Assembly (NCBI RefSeq): GCF_014493765.1
Contig: NZ_JACTVJ010000002.1
Span: 1 to 64,000 of the forward strand
Length of the DNA stretch: 64,000 nt
Source: Streptomyces polyasparticus
GTDB taxonomy: Bacteria > Actinomycetota > Actinomycetes > Streptomycetales > Streptomycetaceae
Reading direction: 5' to 3'
Shown piece by piece: positions 34,948-43,269 of the stretch. The notes under the pieces are model-generated. The model saw only the letters and a program-made list of their open reading frames with translations. It was not told the origin of the DNA and did no database searches. A program made the translations under genes and the position numbers. Within the stretch, counting starts at the first letter, position 1, and each line of letters opens with the position of its first letter.

Positions 34948-36648
34948 TCAGAACCCGGCCGGCTCCGTGTACACGCCCCACTCGTCCCGCAGGACCCCGC
35001 AGATCTCGCCGAGTGTGGCCTCGGCCCGTACCGCCTCGATCATCGGCACGATCATGTTGGAGCCGTCCCGCGCCGAGGCGAGCATCGCGTCCAGGGCGGC
35101 CCGCACCTTCGCCTCGTCCCGGCCGGCCTTGCGGTCGCCGAGCAGGCGCACCTGCTCGCGCTCCACCTCGTGCGAGACCCGCAGGATCTCCAGGTCACCG
35201 GTGACCGAGCCGGTGTGGCAGTTCACGCCGACGACCCGCTTGTCGCCCTTCTCGACCGAGCGCTGGTACTGGAAGGCCGACTCGGCGATCTCGCCCGTGA
35301 ACCAGCCGTCCTCGATCCCGCGCAGAATGCCGGAGGTGATCGGGCCGATCGGGTGCTGACCGTCCGGGTGCGCCCGCAGACCGCGCTCCTTGATCTGCTC
35401 GAAGATCTTCTCGGCGTCCGCCTCGATCCGGTCCGTGAGCTGCTCGATGTACCAGGAGCCGCCCAGCGGGTCCGCCACATTGGCGACGCCGGTCTCCTCC
35501 ATGAGCACTTGCTGCGTGCGCAGCGCGATCTCCGCGGCTTGCTCGCTCGGCAGCGCGAGTGTCTCGTCGAGCGCGTTGGTGTGCAGCGAGTTCGTCCCGC
35601 CGAGCACGGCCGCGAGCGCCTCCACGGCCGTCCGCACCACGTTGTTGTACGGCTGCTGCGCGGTCAGCGAGACACCGGCGGTCTGCGTGTGGAATCGCAG
35701 CCACTGCGCCTTGTCGGACTTCGCCCCGTAGACCTCCTTCACCCAGCGGGCCCAAATGCGCCGGGCCGCACGGAACTTGGCGATCTCCTCGAAGAAGTCC
35801 ACATGCGCGTCGAAGAAGAAGGACAGACCGGGCGCGAAGACATCCACGTCCAGGCCGCGGCTCAGACCCAGCTCCACGTAACCGAAGCCGTCCGCGAGCG
35901 TGTACGCCAGCTCCTGCGCCGCCGTCGCCCCCGCCTCGCGGATGTGATAGCCGGAGACGGAAAGCGGCTTGTACGCGGGGATCCCGGCGGAGGTGTACTC
36001 CATCAGGTCGCCGATCAGACGCAGATGCGGCTCGGGCTGGAAGAGCCACTCCTTCTGCGCGATGTACTCCTTGAAGATGTCCGTCTGCAGCGTGCCGTTG
36101 AGCACGGCCGGGTCCACGCCCTGCCGCTCGGCCGCGACCAGGTACATGCAGAAGACCGGGACGGCCGGGCCGCTGATGGTCATCGAGGTGGTGACGTCGC
36201 CGAGCGGGATGTCCTTGAACAGGACCTCCATGTCGGCGGCCGAGTCGATGGCCACACCGCAGTGCCCGACCTCGCCGAGCGAGCGCGGGTCGTCGGAGTC
36301 GCGGCCCATCAGGGTCGGCATGTCGAACGCGACGGACAGACCGCCGCCGCCGTTCGCCAGGATCATCTTGTAGCGCTCGTTGGTCTGCTCGGCGTTGCCG
36401 AAGCCGGCGAACTGGCGGATGGTCCAGGTCCGGCCGCGGTAGCCCGTCGCGTGCAGACCGCGCGTGTACGGGTATTCGCCGGGCCATCCGATGCGCTCGA
36501 AGCCCTCGTACGTATCGCCCGGGCGCGGTCCGTAGACCGGCTCGACCTCGTCGCCGGAGAGCGTGGTGAAGTCCGCGTCCCGCTTGCGGGCCTTGTCGTA
36601 CCTGGCCTGCCAGCGGCGGCGGCCCTCTTCGATGGCGTCAGCGTCCAT
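34948..36648 (-). CDS. icmA: Isobutyryl-CoA mutase large subunit IcmA
   Basis: IcmA, with the small B12-binding IcmB, interconverts isobutyryl-CoA and n-butyryl-CoA. The 566-aa length equals that of characterised Streptomyces IcmA. Two residues that distinguish it from methylmalonyl-CoA mutase are present exactly: Phe80 (TIRQFAGFG; Tyr in MCM) and Gln198 (EYIAQKE; Arg in MCM). It contains only the TIM-barrel substrate domain and no B12 domain; icmB is not in this window. The start MDADAIEEGRRRW at 36648 follows a 24-bp palindrome. MeaB at 20.5 kb is a plausible chaperone. Confidence 0.95.
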   Translation of the reverse strand: MDADAIEEGRRRWQARYDKARKRDADFTTLSGDEVEPVYGPRPGDTYEGFERIGWPGEYPYTRGLHATGYRGRTWTIRQFAGFGNAEQTNERYKMILANGGGGLSVAFDMPTLMGRDSDDPRSLGEVGHCGVAIDSAADMEVLFKDIPLGDVTTSMTISGPAVPVFCMYLVAAERQGVDPAVLNGTLQTDIFKEYIAQKEWLFQPEPHLRLIGDLMEYTSAGIPAYKPLSVSGYHIREAGATAAQELAYTLADGFGYVELGLSRGLDVDVFAPGLSFFFDAHVDFFEEIAKFRAARRIWARWVKEVYGAKSDKAQWLRFHTQTAGVSLTAQQPYNNVVRTAVEALAAVLGGTNSLHTNALDETLALPSEQAAEIALRTQQVLMEETGVANVADPLGGSWYIEQLTDRIEADAEKIFEQIKERGLRAHPDGQHPIGPITSGILRGIEDGWFTGEIAESAFQYQRSVEKGDKRVVGVNCHTGSVTGDLEILRVSHEVEREQVRLLGDRKAGRDEAKVRAALDAMLASARDGSNMIVPMIEAVRAEATLGEICGVLRDEWGVYTEPAGF

Positions 36649-36656
36649 ACTCTCGA

Positions 36657-36680
36657 ATTTACTAGGACGTCCTAGTAAAT
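36657..36680. promoter_or_regulatory. 24-bp perfect palindrome at the icmA start
   Basis: The core TTACTAGGACGTCCTAGTAA extends by AT/AT to a 24-bp perfect palindrome, 8 bp upstream of the icmA ATG. It is AT-rich relative to context and overlaps where the ribosome site or promoter would be, so bound protein would block expression. No regulator gene is adjacent on the same unit; the cognate factor is unknown. Confidence 0.8.
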
Positions 36681-36730
36681 GTCGATGGCCGACCCCCGTG
36701 GCGCGCGCCACGGGGGATGTCGGCGGTTGG

Positions 36731-37072
36731 CTAGGCCTTGGCGACCGCGGCGTCGTCGTCCTCGGTGAAGAGGGGCTCGAGCTCGCGGGAGACCTTGCGC
36801 TCCACGAAGAAGGCGGCGGTCGGGATCGTGCCCGCGATCAGCACCCACAGCTGCTTGCCCACCGGCCACTTGGCCTTGGAGCCCAGGTCGAAGGCCATGA
36901 CCAGGTACACGACGTACAGCCAGCCGTGCGCGATGCTGACGACCTTGGTGAAGTCCGCGGCGCCGTCCATGTCCAGGGCGTACTTGCCGATCATGCCGAA
37001 GGTCAGCAGGACGAGCAGGACACCGGTGATGTAGGCGAGGGCGCGGTAGCGGGTCAGGACGCTGCGTTTCAT
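36731..37072 (-). CDS. DUF3817 integral membrane protein 2
   Basis: A 113-aa paralogue of the protein at 26770. It has three transmembrane helices (about residues 10-30, 43-62, 74-92) and the family HGWLYVVYLVMAFDLGSK block. The C-terminus is acidic (EDDDAAVAKA), not basic as in paralogue 1. It is monocistronic, upstream of icmA on the same strand. Function unknown. Confidence 0.85.
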   Translation of the reverse strand: MKRSVLTRYRALAYITGVLLVLLTFGMIGKYALDMDGAADFTKVVSIAHGWLYVVYLVMAFDLGSKAKWPVGKQLWVLIAGTIPTAAFFVERKVSRELEPLFTEDDDAAVAKA

Positions 37073-37167
37073 GGCATCGAGCGTAACTGCCCGCTTTGTG
37101 TGATCTTTGCGAGGGTGCTGCCCGGCAGACGGCTGCTCCGTGGGCGGAGCACCGGCAGACTAGGTGC

Positions 37168-37503
37168 GTGATCCGCAGCGACCTTGAATCCGCGCTCGCT
37201 CGGGACGCCGGCCCTTCCGCACGAGCCGCCCGCCTTGCGCTTCATGGCGGCGCGAACTTCGAGCTGTTGTCCGAAGGGCATCACGCGACCTCCGCCCAGC
37301 AGCTCTGGGCGACCTGGGCCTTGCGGCACCAGGCGATGCTCGAGACCGGTGTCGTGCCGCCACCGGGACAGGCCGAAGCCGTTGACGAACTTCAGGCCGC
37401 CGGAACATCTCTTGTCCATCTCGCGAAGATCGTCAGCCCGCAGCGGCGCTTCGTGGTCTCCCTCGCAGAGGACCTCACGCGCTGCATCGCCTGCATGGGC
37501 TGA
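37168..37503 (+). CDS. Hypothetical small cytoplasmic protein
   Basis: A 111-aa protein that I do not recognise beyond being a likely streptomycete conserved hypothetical. It starts at GTG 37168 (VIRSDLESALARDAGPSARA); the longer frame from 37096 reads through the promoter of the divergent DUF3817 gene. It is Ala/Leu-rich and helical, ends with CIACMG, and has no membrane segment. It is nearly head to tail with the MarR gene (4-bp gap, convergent). Confidence 0.65.
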   Translation: MIRSDLESALARDAGPSARAARLALHGGANFELLSEGHHATSAQQLWATWALRHQAMLETGVVPPPGQAEAVDELQAAGTSLVHLAKIVSPQRRFVVSLAEDLTRCIACMG

Positions 37504-37507
37504 AGAC

Positions 37508-38017
37508 TCAGCGTTCTTCGAAGTCCGCTGCCGCGACCCTCAGCGGGCGCAGCATCGCGAAGATTTCGCCGCATTCCTCCGCGTCGTACACGCCGAGGCC
37601 GAAGTCCATCGCCATCAGGTCGCGGGTGGCTGATTCGACCACCTCGCGGCCCTTGTCGGTGATGGAGGCGAGCGTGCCGCGGCCGTCGTTGGGGTTGGGG
37701 CGCTTGGCGACCAGGCCCGACTTCACCAGGCGGTCGACCGTGTTCGTCACCGAGGTGGGGTGCACCATGAGGCGCTCGCCGATCTTCGACATCGGCAGTT
37801 CGCCGGCCTTGGAGAAGGTGAGCAGCACCAGCGCCTCGTAGCGCGCGAAGGTCAGTCCGTACGGCTTGACCACCGCGTCGACCTCGGCGAGCAGGATCTG
37901 GTGGGCGCGCATGATCGAGGTGATCGCGGCCATCGAGGGCACCGTTCCCCAGCGCTGCTTCCAGAGTTCGTCGGCTCGGGCGATGGGGTCGAAGGGGAGG
38001 CTGAGCGGCTTCGGCAC
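37508..38017 (-). CDS. MarR-family transcriptional regulator
   Basis: A 169-aa MarR protein with the winged helix SKIGERLMVHPTSVTNTVDRL and DGRGTLASITDKGREV. The GTG start is at 38017. It could regulate its own gene or nearby ones; its operator is not evident. icmA lies 0.9 kb further along the same strand, making this a candidate, though unproven, reader of the icmA palindrome. Confidence 0.87.
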   Translation of the reverse strand: MPKPLSLPFDPIARADELWKQRWGTVPSMAAITSIMRAHQILLAEVDAVVKPYGLTFARYEALVLLTFSKAGELPMSKIGERLMVHPTSVTNTVDRLVKSGLVAKRPNPNDGRGTLASITDKGREVVESATRDLMAMDFGLGVYDAEECGEIFAMLRPLRVAAADFEER

Positions 38018-38141
38018 GCCCTTGACCTTACCGGGCGGTCACATCGTGGCCAGTGCCGTCTCGAAGTTCGGTCGCTTCCCCCCTGTGGCCGGGCGGCAGA
38101 GGCGGTCTCGGCCAGGCGCGGCACGGGCCGGCGGGCCGCGC

Positions 38142-39044
38142 TCAGGCGGTGTGCGCCCAGTGCTTGCGCAGCAGGTCCACCGTGACCGTGATCCCCGGCC
38201 GCCGTGCCGCGCCCGTCCGCCACAGCGCGTAAAGCCGGCGCACCGGCGCCGGCCGGATCGCGACCGCGCGGACTCCGTCCGGCAGCGGACCGCGCCCGAG
38301 CCGCGGGACGAGGGCGATGCCGAGTCCGGCTGCCACCAGGGCCAGTTGGGTGTGGTACTCGGCCGCCTGATGCGCGAGGTGCGGCTCGCAGCCCGCCGCC
38401 CGCATCGTGCGCACCAGCCAGTCGTGGCAGACGGTCCCCGGCGGCTGGCAGATCCAGCGCTCGCCGGCCAGGTCCTCCCGGCGTACGGATTCCCGCGCGG
38501 CCAGCGGGTGTGCCTCGGGCACCAGGAGGTCGCAGTGGTCGTCGCCGATCACCGCCTGTTCCACGCCTTCCGGTGACGGCAGCGGCGCGATGTCCCAGTC
38601 GTGGGCGACGGCGACGTCGAGCATGCCGCGGGTCACCAGGTCGACGGAGAGATGCGGGTCCACCTCGCTCAGCCGTACGTCGAGGCCGGGGTGCTCCCGG
38701 GCGAGCGCGGCGAGTACCCCGGGGAGCAGGCCGCGGGCCGCCGTGGAGAAGGCGCCGATGGTGAGCAGGCCCGTCGGCTTGCCGCGGCGCTCTTCGAGCG
38801 TGGTCTCCGCGCGCTCCACGATGGCGAGCAACTCCTGTGCGGCGGTGGCCAGATGCTGTGCCTCGTCGGTCAGCGCCACACCGCGGCCCCGCCGTTCGAG
38901 CAGAGTCGTGCGGGTCTCCCGCTCCAGCTTGGTGATCTGCTGCGAGACGGCGGACGGGGTGTAGCCGAGCGCGAGGGCCGCGGCGGCGACCGAACCGTGC
39001 ACGGAGACGGCGTGCAGTGCGCGCAGTCGTCCCAGATCGAGCAT
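38142..39044 (-). CDS. LysR-family transcriptional regulator
   Basis: A 300-aa LysR-type regulator. The N-terminal helix-turn-helix covers MLDLGRLRALHAVSVHGSVA to about residue 60, including ALGYTPSAVSQQITKLE. The effector domain follows with VAAGLGIALVPRLG. It is divergent from an EamA exporter gene, the classic LysR arrangement, with repeats and a T-N10-A box between them. Probably it activates the exporter in response to its substrate. Confidence 0.92.
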   Translation of the reverse strand: MLDLGRLRALHAVSVHGSVAAAALALGYTPSAVSQQITKLERETRTTLLERRGRGVALTDEAQHLATAAQELLAIVERAETTLEERRGKPTGLLTIGAFSTAARGLLPGVLAALAREHPGLDVRLSEVDPHLSVDLVTRGMLDVAVAHDWDIAPLPSPEGVEQAVIGDDHCDLLVPEAHPLAARESVRREDLAGERWICQPPGTVCHDWLVRTMRAAGCEPHLAHQAAEYHTQLALVAAGLGIALVPRLGRGPLPDGVRAVAIRPAPVRRLYALWRTGAARRPGITVTVDLLRKHWAHTA

Positions 39045-39091
39045 GAGCGCCTCCCGGGCGGGTGGTTGAGCGGACGCAGGGCCGCTGCTCG

Positions 39092-39163
39092 TCAGCCGTC
39101 ATGCGGAAGCCGGCGGCCTTCCTTCAGCCGTCATACGTAAGCAACTCTGAATTCAACCATGAA
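39092..39163. promoter_or_regulatory. LysR-type binding region between lysR and exporter
   Basis: TCAGCCGTCATGCGGAAGC (39092) is repeated as TCAGCCGTCATACGTAAGC (39124), 32 bp apart, and TTCAACCATGAA (39152-39163) is a T-N10-A palindrome. The arrangement of a distal pair plus promoter-proximal box fits LysR control. Confidence 0.55.
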
Positions 39164-39183
39164 GAAATCCGCGCTGGTGCTAC

Positions 39184-40146
39184 ATGGTCGTGCTCGCCGA
39201 TGCTCGGGGCATGCGCCCCGTCCACGTAAGCCTCGCCGTCCTCGTCGCCGCCGTCTGGGGCGTGAACTTCGTCGTCATCGAGCTCGGTCTCGGGCATTTC
39301 CCGCCGCTGCTCTTCTCCGCCCTGCGCTTCCTCGTCGCCGCGCTGCCCGCCGTGTTCTTCGTGGGCCGGCCCAAGGTCGCCTGGAAGTGGGTGATCGGGG
39401 TCGGACTCGCCCTGGGGGTGGCCAAGTTCGGGCTCCTCTTCATCGGCATGGACCGGGGAATGCCCGCCGGTCTCTCCTCGCTCGTCCTGCAGATCCAGGC
39501 CGTCTTCACGGCGGTGTTCGCGGCGGTGCTGCTGCGCGAGCGCCCCGGCCGCGTACGGATCGCGGGCATGACCGTCGCGCTCGCCGGGATCGCGCTCGCG
39601 GCCGTCGACGAGGGGACGTCGGGGCCGGTCCTCGCGTTCGTGCTCGTCATCGCGGCCGCGGCCTGCTGGGGCGTCTCGAACGTGCTGACCCGCAAGGCCT
39701 CGCCGCCGGACGCGCTCAACTTCATGATCTGGGTGTCCGTGGTCCCCGTACTGCCGCTGCTCGGCCTGTCCCTCGTGTTCGAGGGGCCCGACGCGGACCT
39801 GGCGGCTCTGCGGGCGCTCGACTGGAGCGGCGTCGGGGCGCTCGTCTATGTCGCCTGGGGTGCGACCGTCTTCGGGTTCGGCGCCTGGGGCTTCCTGCTG
39901 CGCCGCTATCCCGCCTCGGCCGTGGCGCCCTTCTCCCTGCTCGTCCCGGTCTTCGGGATGTCCTCGGCGGCGCTGCTGCTCGACGAGTCGGTGAGCCCGC
40001 TGCGGTGGGGCGCCGCGGTGCTGCTCGTCGGCGGGGTGGCGCTCACCTCGCTGGCCAAGGCGAGGAGCGCGCCGCCCGCCTCGGCCCCGTCGTTGCGTGC
40101 GGCCCCCGTCGCGGAGCCGCCCGCCGTGGAGCGCTCTCAGGTGTGA
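39184..40146 (+). CDS. EamA/DMT-family transporter
   Basis: The product (320 aa) is a drug/metabolite transporter with ten predicted transmembrane helices arranged as two EamA repeats; characteristic blocks are AVWGVNFVVIELGL and LLLDESVSPLRWGAAVLLVGG. The frame opens at ATG 39184, but MRPVHVSLAVLVAAVWG at 39211 is also possible and looks more conserved. It is divergent from the LysR gene. The probable job is export of an amino acid or small metabolite. Confidence 0.9.
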   Translation: MVVLADARGMRPVHVSLAVLVAAVWGVNFVVIELGLGHFPPLLFSALRFLVAALPAVFFVGRPKVAWKWVIGVGLALGVAKFGLLFIGMDRGMPAGLSSLVLQIQAVFTAVFAAVLLRERPGRVRIAGMTVALAGIALAAVDEGTSGPVLAFVLVIAAAACWGVSNVLTRKASPPDALNFMIWVSVVPVLPLLGLSLVFEGPDADLAALRALDWSGVGALVYVAWGATVFGFGAWGFLLRRYPASAVAPFSLLVPVFGMSSAALLLDESVSPLRWGAAVLLVGGVALTSLAKARSAPPASAPSLRAAPVAEPPAVERSQV

Positions 40147-40168
40147 GCGCTCCCAGCGGGGACGGACC

Positions 40169-41446
40169 TCAGGTGCGAACCGGCGCGGCCTCCGGCGTCT
40201 TCGGCTCGGCTCCCGCTCGACGGGCTTCGAGCACCAGGAGTACGGACAGGACGGTGCCGATCACGCCGGCTCCGGTGACGACCTGGTGCACCGGCCAGAA
40301 CTCGGCGGCGAGGCCGGCCAGGGCCATGCCCGCGCCCTGGACCGTCATCAGCCCAGCGGTCATCAACGTCATGGCGCGGCCGCGCAGTTCCTCGGGCACA
40401 GTGGCCACGAACCACTGGTCGAGCCCGAGCACGTACGCGCCGCCGGCCCCGGCGAGCACGAGCAGCAGGACGGAGAGGCCGAGGCCCGGCTCGGCCGCGT
40501 AACCGAAGTAGGGGAGCAGGCTCGCGGCGGCGACCGGGAGCACGATGCGGGAACGGGTGCGCGGGCTCAGACGGGCGCCCACCCACAGCTCGGCCGCGAT
40601 ATGGCCGACGGGCATCGCGCACATCAGGAGGCCGAGCGCGGCGGGACCGGCGCCGATGTGCTCGGCGTACGGAGCGGCCAGGGCCTCCGGGGCGACGACG
40701 AACATGGTGGGGATCCAGAAGAGCAGGATCTGGGCGCGGATCCGGCGGTCGGCGAAGACCTTGCGGGCGCCGGACAGGGACTCCCGCATCAGCGCGGCGC
40801 CCCCGCGGGCGCGGGCGGGGCGCGCCTTGGTGCCGAAGCGGAGCAGCGCGGCCGAGGCGAGGAACGTGCCCAGGGTGATGGTGATGGCGCCGCGCGGTGA
40901 GAACACCGCCAGCAGGATGCCGCCCACGCCGAACCCGGCGAGCTGGGCGCTCTGCGAGACGATCCGCAGGATCGAGCGGCCGAGGACGAAGAGGTCGCCC
41001 TCGCCGAGGATGTCGGTGAGCGCGGCCATCCGCGTGCCGGTGAAGACGGGCGCGATGGCGGCGATCAGGACGCGCAGGGCGAGCAGCGCGGCGACCGGGG
41101 TGCCCGGCACGATCATCACGGCCACACAGGAGGCGCAGATCAGATCGCAGACGACGAGGACGCGCCGGGCCGGGTAGCGGTCGGCGACGCTCGCGAAGAG
41201 CGTGCCGCCGATCAGATACGGCAGCAGGCCGAGCGCGAAGGTGAGGGCGCTGAGCAGCGGGGACCTGGTGAGCTCGTAGACGAGGACGGTCAGCGCGATC
41301 TCGCTCACCACCACGCCGAGCAGCGAGAGGAGATGGGCGGCGAACACGGCGCGGAACTCGCGGACGCGGAAGACGGCGCCGTAGCCCTGGGGCGGGGCGG
41401 CATCGGGGGCAGCGGCGGCGGCGCCGGCACAGGTCTCGGTCGACAT
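40169..41446 (-). CDS. MFS transporter
   Basis: The product (425 aa) is a major facilitator exporter with about 12 membrane segments. It carries the motif-A-like SVADRYPARRVLVVCDL loop and a Pro/Ala N-terminal cap. The relatives are multidrug or macrolide exporters (MefA/EntS-like) but the substrate is not evident. It is divergent from the DUF5937 regulator, with a palindrome between them, and convergent with the EamA gene. Confidence 0.9.
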   Translation of the reverse strand: MSTETCAGAAAAAPDAAPPQGYGAVFRVREFRAVFAAHLLSLLGVVVSEIALTVLVYELTRSPLLSALTFALGLLPYLIGGTLFASVADRYPARRVLVVCDLICASCVAVMIVPGTPVAALLALRVLIAAIAPVFTGTRMAALTDILGEGDLFVLGRSILRIVSQSAQLAGFGVGGILLAVFSPRGAITITLGTFLASAALLRFGTKARPARARGGAALMRESLSGARKVFADRRIRAQILLFWIPTMFVVAPEALAAPYAEHIGAGPAALGLLMCAMPVGHIAAELWVGARLSPRTRSRIVLPVAAASLLPYFGYAAEPGLGLSVLLLVLAGAGGAYVLGLDQWFVATVPEELRGRAMTLMTAGLMTVQGAGMALAGLAAEFWPVHQVVTGAGVIGTVLSVLLVLEARRAGAEPKTPEAAPVRT

Positions 41447-41480
41447 GTACGGCAGCGTGGAGCCCCGGGTCCGTATCTCT

Positions 41481-41506
41481 AAGACTTTCGGCTCAGGCCG
41501 AATCTT
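41481..41506. promoter_or_regulatory. Inverted repeat, probable operator for the MFS/regulator pair
   Basis: TTCGGC-TCAG-GCCGAA (41487-41502) is a perfect 6-4-6 inverted repeat, flanked by AAGA and TCTT complements. It lies between the divergent MFS and ArsR-like genes, where such an operator is expected. Confidence 0.6.
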
Positions 41507-41541
41507 CGTACGGTGGGGAGGCCGGGCGAGAGGAGCCGCGC

Positions 41542-42546
41542 GTGCCCTTCCATCTGCACTTCGGTGAACACGACCTGCTGCACTGCCGGTTCGCGATCTC
41601 GCCGATCTGGGAGACGCAGTCGGCGATCCGCACCCTCATCCGGCCCGACAGCCATGGCTACCACCTGCCGTGGCTGCGCCGGATCAAGGAGAAGGCCGAG
41701 GGACTCGACCTCGCGCCCGCGCTCCTGCTCATTCCGCAGCGCGGCCGCTCCCCGGACTTCTGGGCGCCGCCGCCGACCGGCGCGCTCGCCACGTTCGAGG
41801 AGGAGATCGAGCGGGTGCGGGCCACGCCGGCCGAGGTCGCGTACACCGATCTGTATCTGACGCTCGTGGAGCGGCCGGGCGCCCTGGAGAGCCCGCTCGG
41901 ACGGCGGATGCTCGACGATCCGGCCGCCGCGGTGCAGTTGCTCGCCGACTGTCTCGAACAGGCCTGGCACGTCCTGATCGCCCCCGACTGGCCCCGCCTG
42001 CGGGCGCTGCTCGAAGCGGATATCGCCTACCACTCACGGGTGCTCGCGGCGGTCGGGTTCCGGGCCATGCTCGGTGAGCTGAACCCGAATCTGCGCTGGC
42101 ACGGATCCACGCTCACCATCGTCAGCAGCCTGGGGGAGTACGAGCGCGAGCTGCACGGCGAGGGGCTCGTCCTGATGCCCTCGGTGTTCACCTGGCCCGA
42201 CGTTGCCAGCGGCCAGGACGAGCCGTGGCAGCCTGCCGTCATCTATCCGGCGCGCGGTATCGGCGGCCTGTGGAGCGAGGGCGGCGCCCGGACCCCCGAG
42301 GCGCTCGCGCGGCTGCTCGGGCGGGCGCGCGCGGATGTGCTGTGCGCGCTGGCGGATCCGGCGAGCACCTCGGCCCTGGCCGGCCGGCTCGGACTCGCGC
42401 CGTCCTCCGTGTCCGCGCATCTGTCGGCCCTGAAGGGTGCGGGGCTGCTGGCCTCGCGCCGCTACGGGCATCAAGTCCTGTACGAGCGGACGCCGTTGGG
42501 GATCGCGCTGGCGGGGGCCGAGGGGCTCGCGGCGTCGGAGGGCTGA
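41542..42546 (+). CDS. DUF5937/ArsR-type helix-turn-helix regulator
   Basis: The 334-aa protein has a long N-terminal DUF5937-type domain and a C-terminal winged helix with TSALAGRLGLAPSSVSAHLSA, typical of ArsR-like regulators in actinobacteria. The N-terminal half may be the ligand sensor. The GTG at 41542 has AGGAG upstream. It is divergent from the MFS exporter and probably represses it. Confidence 0.85.
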   Translation: MPFHLHFGEHDLLHCRFAISPIWETQSAIRTLIRPDSHGYHLPWLRRIKEKAEGLDLAPALLLIPQRGRSPDFWAPPPTGALATFEEEIERVRATPAEVAYTDLYLTLVERPGALESPLGRRMLDDPAAAVQLLADCLEQAWHVLIAPDWPRLRALLEADIAYHSRVLAAVGFRAMLGELNPNLRWHGSTLTIVSSLGEYERELHGEGLVLMPSVFTWPDVASGQDEPWQPAVIYPARGIGGLWSEGGARTPEALARLLGRARADVLCALADPASTSALAGRLGLAPSSVSAHLSALKGAGLLASRRYGHQVLYERTPLGIALAGAEGLAASEG

Positions 42547-42595
42547 GCGCACAGCGCGGCTCCGCGCGAGGGCTGAGCGCCTAGCGCGGCGCCGC
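42538..42595. repeat. 30-bp tandem duplication between convergent stops
   Basis: GAGGGCTGAGCGC followed by TAGCGCGGC-like sequence occurs at 42538-42565 and 42568-42595. The first copy holds the stop of the regulator gene and the second holds the stop of the acetyltransferase gene on the opposite strand. Confidence 0.65.
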
Positions 42596-43219
42596 CGTCT
42601 CCAGCTCCTCGATCGTGCCGGACATGACCGTCCGTACATGCGCGGTGAGGTGCTCGGCCGGCCAGTCCCACCAGGCCACCGCGAGCAGCCGCTCGATCTC
42701 CGGCTCGCTGAAGCGCTTGCGGATCAGGCGGGCCGGGTTGCCGCCGACGATCCCGTAGTCGGGGACGTCCGCGGTGACCACCGCGCCCGTGGCGATGATC
42801 GCGCCGTGGCCGATCCGGACGCCCGGCATCACAGTCGCGCCGTTGCCGAACCAGACATCGTTGCCCACCACTGTGTCGCCGGGGTTCGGCAGCCCCGTCA
42901 GCAGGTCGAAGTGCTGCGCCCAGTCGCCGCCCAAGGTGGGGAAGGGGAAGGTGGAGGGGCCGTCCATACGGTGGTTGGCGCCGTTCATGATGAACCGCGT
43001 CCCCGTGCCGAGCGCGCAGAACTTGCCGATCACGAGCCGCTCGGGGCCGTAGTGGTACAGCACGTTGCGGGTCTCGAACGCGGTCGCGTCGTCCGGGTCG
43101 TCGTAATACGAGTACTCCCCGACCTCGATCAGCTCGGACTTCACCAGCGGCTTCAGCTGGACGACGCGCGGCTGTCCGGGCATCGGGTGCAGGACGTTCG
43201 GGTCGGCGGGTAGGGGCAT
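42581..43219 (-). CDS. CatB-related hexapeptide O-acetyltransferase
   Basis: A 212-aa left-handed beta-helix acetyltransferase of the xenobiotic/CatB (Vat) type. It has the YYDDPDDA and FETRNVLYHYG blocks, the catalytic-type NGANHRMDG with His, and hexapeptide repeats VVGNDVWFGNGATVMPGV. The length is normal (about 210 aa). The start MPLPADPN at 43219 has GGAG 7 nt upstream. The likely substrate is an alcohol on an antibiotic or sugar. Forms a probable pair with the maltose-type acetyltransferase gene upstream. Confidence 0.9.
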   Translation of the reverse strand: MPLPADPNVLHPMPGQPRVVQLKPLVKSELIEVGEYSYYDDPDDATAFETRNVLYHYGPERLVIGKFCALGTGTRFIMNGANHRMDGPSTFPFPTLGGDWAQHFDLLTGLPNPGDTVVGNDVWFGNGATVMPGVRIGHGAIIATGAVVTADVPDYGIVGGNPARLIRKRFSEPEIERLLAVAWWDWPAEHLTAHVRTVMSGTIEELETAAPR

Positions 43220-43269
43220 GGCGGGCTCCTGGGGTGTGGGCGGCGGGTCCGGTTCCATCCTCGCCCGCG

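Noticed and set aside
34948-36648. Methylmalonyl-CoA mutase (mutB) identity for the mutase gene
   Set aside because: It lacks a B12 domain, is 566 aa long and has Phe80 and Gln198, the residues specific for isobutyryl-CoA mutase.
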